Made by a program: the position numbers and the translations under genes. 64,000 bases of DNA, from assembly GCF_030418125.1 (NCBI RefSeq), contig NZ_JAUHTR010000014.1, positions 42,028 to 106,027 on the forward strand, in the 5' to 3' direction. The notes below the pieces were generated by a model, which was given only the letters and a program-made list of their open reading frames with translations, had not been told where the DNA came from and ran no database searches. Positions within the stretch are counted from its first letter, which is position 1. The number at the start of each line of letters is the position of its first letter. Shown here piece after piece: positions 41,405 through 48,395 of this stretch. Source of the DNA: Fictibacillus fluitans (GTDB taxonomy: Bacteria > Bacillota > Bacilli > Bacillales > Fictibacillaceae).

Positions 41405-42565
41405 ATGAAAAAAACAGCGATTTTTGCAGGAATTGCCGTGCTCATTTTGGTGGCTATTTTTTTGCCGTTTTACTCAAATAAAACAATAGCGCCTTCAAAA
41501 GAAGAGAACGTAAAAACAAGTGACCATAATACCAACGGCAACACTAAGAAAGCGCCCGGGCAGCCAGAAAAGCCAAGAACCATCACTCATGAGGCAACCC
41601 TTGGAGCAGTCGGCGATATTCTGATTCATGACCGTGTCTACAATAAAGCAAAAACAAAGAACGGTTCTTATGATTTCAATCCAATGCTAAAAGAGGTTAA
41701 ACCTTATCTGGGAAAACCCGATATAACCGTGGCGAATCAGGAAACGATGATTGGCGGGGAAAAAATAGGGTTATCTTCTTATCCTTCCTTTAATTCACCA
41801 AAGGAAGTAGGAGACGCGTTGAAGGAAAATGGTGTCGACCTGGTCACTTTGGCCAATAACCACACCCTGGACCGTGGGGAGAAGGCAATCCTCAGTGCTA
41901 TTGAGCATTGGAACAAAATCGACATGCCCTACACCGGATCCTTTAAATCCGCTGAGGATCAAAAAACCATCCGGACCTTAAAACAAAATGATATTACGTT
42001 TTCATTCTTGAGCTTCACGTTCGGCACGAACGGAATTCCTGTTCCCAAGGATAAGCCCTATCTTGTCAATTTGATTGATGAAGCCAAAATAAAAGAAGGA
42101 ATCCAACAGGCAGAAAAGATATCAGATGTTGTGGTCCTTAGTTTACACTTCGGCAATGAATATGAACGGATGCCCAATGAGGAACAAAAGAAGTTAACCC
42201 GTATGGCCGCCAATGCAGGAGCGGATATTATTATCGGCCATCATCCTCATGTCCTGCAGCCTGTGACCTGGATCAAGAAAAGGAACGGGGAACGTACCTT
42301 TGTTGCTTATTCACTTGGCAACTTCTTTTCAGGACAAACCGGTCCCTATAAAAATATTGGAGGCATAATGGAGATTTCTGTGAAGAAAACGGTAACAGGC
42401 AACAACGAGAAGATTACATTGGAGAAGCCTTCCTTTTTACCGACCTGGGTTGATCCTTCCTGGCATGTACATCCAATGGAGCAGGTTCCTTCCCAGCAAA
42501 AGAAATACGAAGAAATCAAAAAACACATGAACCAATATGTACCCGAACTGCAATTTTCACTTTAA
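41405..42565 (+). CDS. CapA family protein (PgsA-like), membrane-anchored
   Basis: A 386-aa protein with an N-terminal membrane anchor (AIFAGIAVLILVAIFLPFY), a charged linker and a calcineurin-like CapA metallophosphatase domain from about 65. Motifs are LGAVGDILIHD, TVANQETMIGG, TLANNHTLDRG, SLHFGNEYERMP and IIGHHPHVLQP, which carry the metal ligands. CapA/PgsA proteins act in poly-gamma-glutamate export, but pgsB and pgsC are not nearby, so the substrate is uncertain. It is divergent from tapA, with TTGATA/TACTAT promoter elements at 41355-41382 and GGAGGAG before the ATG. Confidence 0.9.
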   Translation: MKKTAIFAGIAVLILVAIFLPFYSNKTIAPSKEENVKTSDHNTNGNTKKAPGQPEKPRTITHEATLGAVGDILIHDRVYNKAKTKNGSYDFNPMLKEVKPYLGKPDITVANQETMIGGEKIGLSSYPSFNSPKEVGDALKENGVDLVTLANNHTLDRGEKAILSAIEHWNKIDMPYTGSFKSAEDQKTIRTLKQNDITFSFLSFTFGTNGIPVPKDKPYLVNLIDEAKIKEGIQQAEKISDVVVLSLHFGNEYERMPNEEQKKLTRMAANAGADIIIGHHPHVLQPVTWIKKRNGERTFVAYSLGNFFSGQTGPYKNIGGIMEISVKKTVTGNNEKITLEKPSFLPTWVDPSWHVHPMEQVPSQQKKYEEIKKHMNQYVPELQFSL

Positions 42566-42575
42566 TACAGATTAT

Positions 42576-42613
42576 AAAAAAGAGGTCCCGGCATGTGCCG
42601 GGGCCTCTTTTTT
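42576..42613. terminator. bidirectional terminator after capA-type gene
   Basis: AAAAAAGAGGTCCCGGCA pairs with TGCCGGGGCCTCTTTTTT with one mismatch. Confidence 0.87.
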
Positions 42614-42764
42614 ATGCTTCACCTTTTGATTTAGGGCTTTGGGTATCACGTGTTGGCAGTTCATCCACAAACTTGTCATCAGAAAATTCGATATCGGTCA
42701 TACTTTCTGTCGGAGTGTGATTATTTTTTGCTGCTGCGTCCTTAGACTGTTTTCGTTTAGCCAT
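42612..42764 (-). CDS. small hypothetical protein (50 aa)
   Basis: Reads MAKRKQSKDAAAKNNHTPTE..., with an acidic middle (DIEFSDDKFVDEL) and a basic end (SPKSKGEA). GAGGAGG is eight bases before the ATG at 42764. Hydrophilic, no Cys, likely disordered, in the style of small spore or stress proteins of Bacillaceae, but I cannot name a family. Confidence 0.65.
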   Translation of the reverse strand: MAKRKQSKDAAAKNNHTPTESMTDIEFSDDKFVDELPTRDTQSPKSKGEA

Positions 42765-42852
42765 GATTCATTCCTCCTCAATCATTTTATCTATAGTCTG
42801 TGAAAAAAGTGGACATCTGATTCCAAAAGAAAAAGCATTCCGGTTTGGAATG

Positions 42853-43005
42853 CTAATCACCTATGGCTCTACTGACACAATGGTCGCAAATGGATATTTC
42901 TTTTTCTTCCCAGCTCAAAAGCTCGTTGTTGCAAACCATGCAGCATTCCGACTGGGCATTAAGATGTTCGGCCGTCTGATTTTGTTCATTATTTACGAAA
43001 TCCAT
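42853..43005 (-). CDS. small zinc-ribbon-like protein (50 aa)
   Basis: From the ATG at 43005, eight bases after AAGGAGG, it reads MDFVNNEQNQTAEH then CCMVCNNELLSWEEKE and CDHCVSRAIGD. Two CxxC pairs 16-17 residues apart form a probable zinc knuckle. No family recognised. It is monocistronic, about 90 bp upstream of the 50-aa gene on the same strand. Confidence 0.68.
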   Translation of the reverse strand: MDFVNNEQNQTAEHLNAQSECCMVCNNELLSWEEKEISICDHCVSRAIGD

Positions 43006-43223
43006 GGCACCTGCCTCCTTCTCTCGTAGTATATTCAAAAAAGAAGACTGCTATTTCTTTAATATTGTTAGATATTTCTGACAAAATTCCTTCTTCCTTT
43101 TTATTTAAATTTTCATTTCATTATCACTTTATGAAAGCGTTTTCTTTAAATGAATTATAAAAGATTTATTCCTCATTAAACAAGTAGGAAGATTTTAGGT
43201 TTTTGTTTACTATTTTTAGGAAG

Positions 43224-43258
43224 CAAAAAGAAGCAGCCATAAATGTTGCTGCTCCTTC
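43224..43258 (-). terminator. terminator of the sulfite-oxidase-like gene
   Basis: AGCAGC/GCTGCT hairpin with TTCTTTTTG on the minus strand. Confidence 0.65.
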
Positions 43259-43303
43259 TACTATTAGCAATACAGTGCTGTATGTTTTTATAAAAGTATA
43301 CAG

Positions 43304-43900
43304 TCAGTCCCAGCTAAAGCGCTCTTCTTTCCATGGGTCTCCATACATATGGTACCCATTTTTCTCCCAGAAACCCGGTGTTTCCATAGGCAGAAACTCA
43401 ATGCCGCGGAGCCATTTGGCACTTTTCCAAAAATACAGATGCGGAACAACTGCCCTTAGCGGATAGCCATGTTCCGGTGTCAGGGATTCGCCATTATGTG
43501 TATGAGCGAGGAGACTGGTTTCCTTTAAGAAGTCCTCTAGCGGAAGATTTGTCGTCCATCCTTCTTCAGCATGCAATAGAACGTATTTAGCAGATGGGTG
43601 AATTCCCACCTCTTTTACGACATCTTTAACCGCTACACCTTCCCAAACATTATCAAACTTTGACCAGCCGGTCACACAATGAATATCATTCTTTGACGAG
43701 GCTCGCGGCAAGGCAAGAAGATCCTCATACGTGAATGTCGCAGGGTTCTCTACCATTCCATATATTTTTAAATCCCATTCTGACAGATCTTTATAATTGG
43801 GAACATTCCCCACGTGAAGCACCGGCCATTTTGTGGTGACATTCTGATTGGGCGGCACCCGGTCATTATCTTTCTTTACTTTCGGTTTTCCAAAAAACAT
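43304..43900 (-). CDS. yuiH: sulfite-oxidase-like molybdopterin protein (YuiH)
   Basis: A 198-aa cytosolic member of the oxidoreductase molybdopterin-binding domain family. Seen are WDLKIYGMVENPATFTYEDL, the Cys ligand to molybdenum in NDIHCVTGWSKFDNVWEGV, and HGYPLRAVVPHLYFWKSAKW. The start is the ATG at 43900, seven bases after GGAGG. No TAT signal is present. The native substrate is unknown. In B. subtilis yuiH also neighbours bioY (yuiG), and the BirA site lies in the divergent gap. Confidence 0.9.
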   Translation of the reverse strand: MFFGKPKVKKDNDRVPPNQNVTTKWPVLHVGNVPNYKDLSEWDLKIYGMVENPATFTYEDLLALPRASSKNDIHCVTGWSKFDNVWEGVAVKDVVKEVGIHPSAKYVLLHAEEGWTTNLPLEDFLKETSLLAHTHNGESLTPEHGYPLRAVVPHLYFWKSAKWLRGIEFLPMETPGFWEKNGYHMYGDPWKEERFSWD

Positions 43901-43924
43901 GTTCATTCCTCCATCAGAATTCAT

Positions 43925-43956
43925 TTGTTAACCTTATATAAAATTTAAGTTGACAA
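43925..43956. promoter_or_regulatory. BirA operator upstream of bioY
   Basis: TTGTTAACC, 14 bases, AGTTGACAA. This is the bipartite biotin repressor site of Firmicutes with one mismatch in the right arm. It predicts repression of bioY, and possibly divergent yuiH, when biotin is plentiful. Confidence 0.8.
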
Positions 43957-44016
43957 TAAGCACCACCCTGAATTACCATCAGGATAGATTAATAATTAAC
44001 TTTTGGGGTGAACATT

Positions 44017-44610
44017 ATGAAATTTAAAGCGAGCGATTTAACCCTTGCAGCCATGTTTGCAGCATTAATGGCCGTTGGGGCAAACATTACATCCTGGATA
44101 CCTGCATTGGCTTTTGGGTCCGTGCCGATCACTCTTCAAACCTTCTTTTGTATCCTGGCAGGACTTCTTCTTGGGAGCCGTCTGGGTGCCGTATCAATGA
44201 TTGTCTACATGCTGGTCGGACTTGCGGGTGCTCCTGTGTTTGCCAAGTTTTCAGGCGGTCCGTCCACCATCTTCAGTCCGTCATTCGGCTTTATTTTATC
44301 ATATATTATTGCGGCTTATGCGGCAGGAATTGTACTAGAGAAAGCAAAAAAGCCAAGCTTTCCTGTTTTCCTTACTGCCTCATTTATCGGCTTGATTGTT
44401 AACTATGCTGTTGGAACAACCCTGCTTTATTTGGCGCTAACCAACTGGGCAGCCATCGATGGGGTAACCTACCTTGGCACATGGAAAGGGATGCTGATCT
44501 TCCTTCCAAAGGATATCTTATTGACGGCGGTCACCGCTGTAATTTCTCCGAGAATCTATAAAGCTGTCTCGAAAAATCGAAAAAACCGTTACAGCCATAA
44601 CGCGGCTTAA
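44017..44610 (+). CDS. bioY: biotin transporter BioY
   Basis: Substrate-binding (S) component of an ECF biotin importer, 197 aa, six membrane helices. Conserved blocks are LTLAAMFAALMAVGANI, SVPITLQTFFCILAGLLLG and LVGLAGAPVFAKFSGGPSTI. Start is the ATG at 44017 after GGGGTG. A BirA operator lies 60 bp upstream. The EcfA/T partners are not in the window and are probably the shared ribosomal-locus set. Confidence 0.95.
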   Translation: MKFKASDLTLAAMFAALMAVGANITSWIPALAFGSVPITLQTFFCILAGLLLGSRLGAVSMIVYMLVGLAGAPVFAKFSGGPSTIFSPSFGFILSYIIAAYAAGIVLEKAKKPSFPVFLTASFIGLIVNYAVGTTLLYLALTNWAAIDGVTYLGTWKGMLIFLPKDILLTAVTAVISPRIYKAVSKNRKNRYSHNAA

Positions 44611-44655
44611 CAAAAAAGAGGTAAGCTCTACTAAGTAGAGTTTACCTCTTTTTCT
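44611..44655. terminator. bidirectional terminator bioY / yuiF-like
   Basis: AAAAAAGAGGTAA pairs with TTACCTCTTTTT, inner stem CTCTACT/AGTAGAG. Confidence 0.87.
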
Positions 44656-44658
44656 ACG

Positions 44659-45975
44659 CTATAACACCATTGCTGCGATAAATCCAAAAGCAATTAACGG
44701 AATATTGTAGTGCAGGAAAGTTGGGATACACGTATCCCAAATATGATTATGCTGCCCGTCCACATTCAAACCGGACGTCGGTCCCAGTGTGCTGTCAGAA
44801 GCGGGTGATCCTGCATCTCCAAGAGCAGCGGCTGTACCGATAAGAGCCGTTGTCGCCGCCACACTGAAGCCCAGCTCCATACATAAAGGGACAAAAATGG
44901 TTGTGATGATGGGAATGGTAGAAAAGGATGAACCGATTCCCATGGTTACCAAAAGGCCGATAACGAGCATCAGGATTGCGCCCAGCGCCTGGTTATTGCC
45001 AATGAACGCAGCACTTTCTTTCACCAGTGTTTCCACGTCTCCTGTTTTTCTCATGACTTCGGCAAATCCTGCAGCAGAAAGCATCACAAAACCGATAAAT
45101 GACATCATCTTCATGCCTTCTGTTAACAGAAGATCTGAGCTTTTCACCTTAAAGCTGCCGCTGAAATAAAGTACGATAATCCCGCTGAGCGCTCCAAAAA
45201 TCATTGAGTCTGTCAACAATTGAACCGCAAGTGTTGCGACAATCGAAAGACCTGCAACCATTAGGGAACGGGTCGTATACGGATGATCCTCCGTCACGAC
45301 CGCGCCATCTGTTACCACGTAATCACGCGGTTTTCTGTACGTTATAAAAATAGCCGTTAGAAGTCCAACGATCATTCCGAGAGAAGGGATGGACATGACT
45401 TGCGGGATCAGATCCAGTTTCACATTCAATCCGCTGTCTTTCATGTTCGTCTGCAGCACCTCATGGAAAATGCTGCCGAATCCAACCGGAAACCACATAT
45501 ACGGTGTGATCAATCCAAAGGTAATGACCGTTGCCACCAATCTCCGGTCTACCTTCAGCTCATTTAAAATTTTAATAAGCGGCGGGATAAAAATAGGTAT
45601 GATCGCAATATGAACCGGTATTACGTTTTGCGAAAAACAGGACAGCATCAAAATAATAATGATGATAAGAGCCTTGGAGAGAGATGCTCTCCGGTTTTCC
45701 CCTTTTTTTGTTACCAGTTTCAAAGCGGTTTTTACCATAACGTCCGGCAGACCGGTTTTTGAGAGCCCAACCGCAAAACTTCCCAGCATCGCATAGCTCA
45801 AAGCAACAACGGCATTTGATCCTAACCCATCGCTGAAAACACTAATGGTCTTCTCCAGCCCAAGACCGCCGATCAGTCCCCCGGCCAATGATCCAATAAT
45901 CAAAGATAATACCACATGAATGCGAAATATGCTTAACAGCAGCATGATCGCTACTGCAATAACTACAGAATTCAC
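44659..45975 (-). CDS. yuiF: Na+/H+ antiporter family protein (YuiF-like)
   Basis: Integral membrane transporter of 438 aa with about eleven helices. It shows the NhaC-like superfamily pattern: SLIIGSLAGGLIGGLGLEKT, SCFSQNVIPVHIAIIPIFIP, and near the C-terminus GTAAALGDAGSPASDSTLGP, a conserved substrate/ion loop. Position next to bioY and yuiH matches B. subtilis yuiF. Substrate could be Na+/H+ or an amino acid; the annotation as antiporter is by family. Upstream is a 170-bp region shared with the divergent tetR-type gene. Confidence 0.88.
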   Translation of the reverse strand: MNSVVIAVAIMLLLSIFRIHVVLSLIIGSLAGGLIGGLGLEKTISVFSDGLGSNAVVALSYAMLGSFAVGLSKTGLPDVMVKTALKLVTKKGENRRASLSKALIIIIILMLSCFSQNVIPVHIAIIPIFIPPLIKILNELKVDRRLVATVITFGLITPYMWFPVGFGSIFHEVLQTNMKDSGLNVKLDLIPQVMSIPSLGMIVGLLTAIFITYRKPRDYVVTDGAVVTEDHPYTTRSLMVAGLSIVATLAVQLLTDSMIFGALSGIIVLYFSGSFKVKSSDLLLTEGMKMMSFIGFVMLSAAGFAEVMRKTGDVETLVKESAAFIGNNQALGAILMLVIGLLVTMGIGSSFSTIPIITTIFVPLCMELGFSVAATTALIGTAAALGDAGSPASDSTLGPTSGLNVDGQHNHIWDTCIPTFLHYNIPLIAFGFIAAMVL

Positions 45976-46109
45976 TCTACTTCCCCCTGATGTTCAACAA
46001 AGCTGCACTTTATCTCACTAAATTACTAATGTATTAAACCTATAACAAATTAACATGAACCACAAGTGCTGTCAATGTAAAAGGTAGGAAAATTGTCGAA
46101 CGATACCTT

Positions 46110-46139
46110 TTGACAAAAATATAAGAAGAAACATATATT
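46110..46139 (+). promoter_or_regulatory. sigma-A promoter of the tetR-type gene
   Basis: TTGACA (46110-46115), 18-bp spacer, TATATT (46134-46139). Confidence 0.7.
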
Positions 46140-46141
46140 AT

Positions 46142-46166
46142 AACCAGTGGTTAGTAACCATTGGTT
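46142..46166. promoter_or_regulatory. tandem palindromic operator (AACCANTGGTT twice)
   Basis: AACCAGTGGTT and AACCATTGGTT, each a perfect palindrome around its central base, separated by AGT. They directly follow the -10 box, covering the transcription start. Best explained as the operator of the TetR protein encoded next. Confidence 0.75.
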
Positions 46167-46179
46167 AGGAGAATGCGTA

Positions 46180-46821
46180 TTGAGTTCTAAACATACACGG
46201 TCGGAAGAAACCAAGAAAAACATATTAAAGGCAGCAGGAAAGCTTTTTATGACACATGGGTATGAAAGTGTTACGATACGGCAAATTGCCAAAGAAGCGG
46301 GATGCTCACACACGGCCATCTACCTTTATTACAAAGATAAAGAATCGCTGCTGCATCAATTGGCCATGCCGCTGTTACAACAGCTTTCGGAGAAAATGAA
46401 CAGTATAACTCATTCAAATGAAGTGGATGATTGGGCTAAATTAAAGGGAATGTGTTCCTCCTTTATTACATTCTGTCTTCAGCATAAGAGCATGTATTCC
46501 ACTTTCATGACAGCAAATGCAACGAGAGTGGATGAGAAAGACCCAAAACTTCAGATCCATAATGTCAGAATCGAGCTTTTTCAGCTCCTCAGGCAAATGC
46601 TGCAGAATGCTCTTCGGCTTTCAGATGAAAAAAAATCGCTGAGTTTTGCACGAGCTCTTTTTTATAACTTGCACGGAATAATCAGTACCTATATTGAAAA
46701 TAAGGAACCACTGGAAGATTTGACAGCACGCCTTTCATCTACATTTGATTTGAGTGTGGAGGCAATGCTTTTGGGGTTTCGGGAAATCATGAAACAAGGA
46801 GTGGAAAACGATGAAGGTTAA
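46180..46821 (+). CDS. TetR/AcrR family regulator
   Basis: A 213-aa repressor. The N-terminal HTH reads ILKAAGKLFMTHGYESVTIR then QIAKEAGCSHTAIYLYYKDKE. The C-terminal ligand domain is divergent (LGFREIMKQGVENDEG at the end). The TTG at 46180, nine bases after AGGAG, is preferred to the GTG at 46147, which would lie inside the operator. The stop overlaps the start of the next gene by 11 bp. It probably controls itself and the downstream hydrolase and membrane protein. Confidence 0.9.
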   Translation: MSSKHTRSEETKKNILKAAGKLFMTHGYESVTIRQIAKEAGCSHTAIYLYYKDKESLLHQLAMPLLQQLSEKMNSITHSNEVDDWAKLKGMCSSFITFCLQHKSMYSTFMTANATRVDEKDPKLQIHNVRIELFQLLRQMLQNALRLSDEKKSLSFARALFYNLHGIISTYIENKEPLEDLTARLSSTFDLSVEAMLLGFREIMKQGVENDEG

Positions 46822-47475
46822 CCAAATTTCTGAGCATATTTGGAGTTTAAAAACATGGATGCTTTTTCCTGTTCAGATTTGGATCGTAAAGGATGAATCG
46901 GGGCTTACTCTGGTAGATGCAGGAATTCCGCTAATGTCGAAGGGGATTTTAAAAACGGTCCAGGATCTGAATGCCGGACCCTTCAGCGTATTGTTCTTAC
47001 CCACGGCCATTCAGACCATACAGGGTCCATCAATAAAGTTAGACAAATGCATTCGGTTCCCGTGTATGCCCATCCGGTTGAGTTACCTTACCTTGAAGGA
47101 GAGCTTCCGTATCCACGCCGCAAAAAAGCTGCGGAAACCGTTTCATCCGGCCTGACAGAGCCATTACCATCGAACAATGCCAGTGAATTATCCTCAATCG
47201 GCGGACTGAAACCGTATTTTACACCTGGACACTCTCCGGGCCATGTGGTTTTTTATCATGAAGTAGATCAGGTTTTACTTGCAGGAGATTTGTTCACATC
47301 GAAAAAAGGAAGGCTGAAAAAGCCCGTGCCGATGTTTACGGCTAACATGGAAGAAGCAGTGCAAAGCGCCGAAATTGTCAGCAGGCTCCGTCCGAAACGC
47401 TTGGAAGTATGCCACGGGAATAGTGTGTTCAATCCCGGAGAACAAATGGAAGCCTATCGAAAAAATAATTCATGA
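46811..47475 (+). pseudogene. metallo-beta-lactamase-fold hydrolase, frameshifted
   Basis: Begins MKVNQISEHIWSLKTWMLFP and LTLVDAGIPLMSKGILKT in frame one, then loses frame near 46984. The +1 register from 46987 continues RIVLTHGHSDHTGSINKV, the zinc motif HxHxDH, and FTPGHSPGHVVFYH and LLAGDLFTSKKG to a stop at 47475. A single missing base in 46981-46987 (for example TTCAGCGT for TTCAAGCGT) restores one 221-aa protein. Both halves are otherwise intact, so the lesion is recent, a phase-variable change, or a sequencing error. It overlaps the tetR-type gene and is followed by a DUF2568 gene. Confidence 0.88.
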
Positions 47476-47487
47476 TGGAGAATGAAG

Positions 47488-47823
47488 ATGATCATTTTTA
47501 AACCGGTTTTGCTCGGTATGATGTTTCTTTCTGAACTAATTGTGCTTTATGCTTTTGGTTTATGGGGTTATCACCAAACAAATGGGTTTACAAAATATGT
47601 ATTATGTTTCACAGTCCCTCTTATTATTGCAATGATTTGGGGACTTTTTCTTTCTCCTAAAGCCGCATACTTGCTACCTCCCTTTTGGAGGACAGTACTC
47701 CAGCTTCTGATATTCGCGGTCGGTGCAAGGGCACTTTATGTCACAGGCCTTTGCCTAAGCGCATGGATTTTTATCATTATTTCAAGCATAGGTCTGTTGC
47801 TCATCCGATTTTTTGAATTTTAG
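47488..47823 (+). CDS. YrdB family membrane protein (DUF2568)
   Basis: A 111-aa protein with four hydrophobic helices. LLGMMFLSELIVLYAFGLWG, MIWGLFLSPKA and LLPPFWRTVLQLLIFAVGA match the YrdB/DUF2568 pattern. Start is the ATG at 47488, seven bases after GGAG; the ATG at 47482 is too close. It is the third gene of the tetR operon, 12 bp after the frameshifted hydrolase. Function unknown. Confidence 0.85.
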   Translation: MIIFKPVLLGMMFLSELIVLYAFGLWGYHQTNGFTKYVLCFTVPLIIAMIWGLFLSPKAAYLLPPFWRTVLQLLIFAVGARALYVTGLCLSAWIFIIISSIGLLLIRFFEF

Positions 47824-47826
47824 AAA

Positions 47827-47856
47827 AAAACCAGCCAAATAAGGCTGGTTATCTCT
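47827..47856 (+). terminator. terminator of the tetR operon
   Basis: AACCAGCC/GGCTGGTT, AAATAA loop, then ATCTCTTTTT. Confidence 0.82.
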
Positions 47857-47930
47857 TTTTATTAATAAAAGCAAGCGCTCTTCCCCAAATTAGGGGGTGG
47901 GCAAAGCCATATTTTTTCATGGGTAGGCTG

Positions 47931-48035
47931 TTTACAAGCCCGTTTGAAGAATTTGCTGGCCAGTTTAAAACATTTACTGGCGAGAATTGAAGATTTACTG
48001 GCCGAAATCAAAATTTTACTGGCCTGCTTTCAATG
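47931..48035. repeat. five degenerate 21-bp tandem units (TTTACTGGC...)
   Basis: Units start at 47931 (TTTACAAGC), 47952 (TTTGCTGGC), 47973, 47994 and 48015 (TTTACTGGC), exactly 21 bp apart, with A-rich variable remainders. Read on the minus strand this gives a heptad-like ASKxxxL, but no start codon or ribosome site is attached and the plus strand has stops. With the small gene at 48039-48152 this is all that the 570-bp gap before the protease holds. Confidence 0.8.
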
Positions 48036-48038
48036 ATG

Positions 48039-48152
48039 TTACCTAAAGATATACCGAAAAATAGCGACGATTGAAAACACGATAATCAAAATCGGTATAA
48101 GAAGGATGATACCCCAAGTAATTTGCGCTAAGACGGATTTTTTTTCGTTCAT
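48039..48152 (-). CDS. small membrane protein (37 aa)
   Basis: MNEKKSVLAQITWGIILLI... with one long membrane helix (about 12-33) and a basic end (FRYIFR). AAAGGGGT is five bases before the ATG at 48152. Composition and ribosome site support a real small membrane protein. No family recognised. Confidence 0.65.
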   Translation of the reverse strand: MNEKKSVLAQITWGIILLIPILIIVFSIVAIFRYIFR

Positions 48153-48395
48153 AATAAACCCCTTTACGGTGAAAACTTCTTGACCTTATTGTAAATGGAA
48201 TTGTTCCTGTTGTCTAATAAGGCTCTTTTCTCCCTTCGATTCCTCCGTGCCAATAAGCCTATGAATTGTATAAAGCTAACTAATTAACTTGGTATAAATT
48301 TCCTATCCTTTCGACAAACGAGGGTTAAAACAGGTATACAGCAACCAAATATGGTATTTATTGAATAATCAAATAAATCAAAGAAAGAGGTTACT

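Noticed and set aside
41405..42565. Poly-gamma-glutamate capsule operon
   Set aside because: Only a CapA-type gene is present; pgsB, pgsC and pgsE are missing and the gene is monocistronic.
47931..48035. CRISPR array or coding repeat
   Set aside because: Units are degenerate, 21 bp with no spacers, and no cas gene or start codon is linked.
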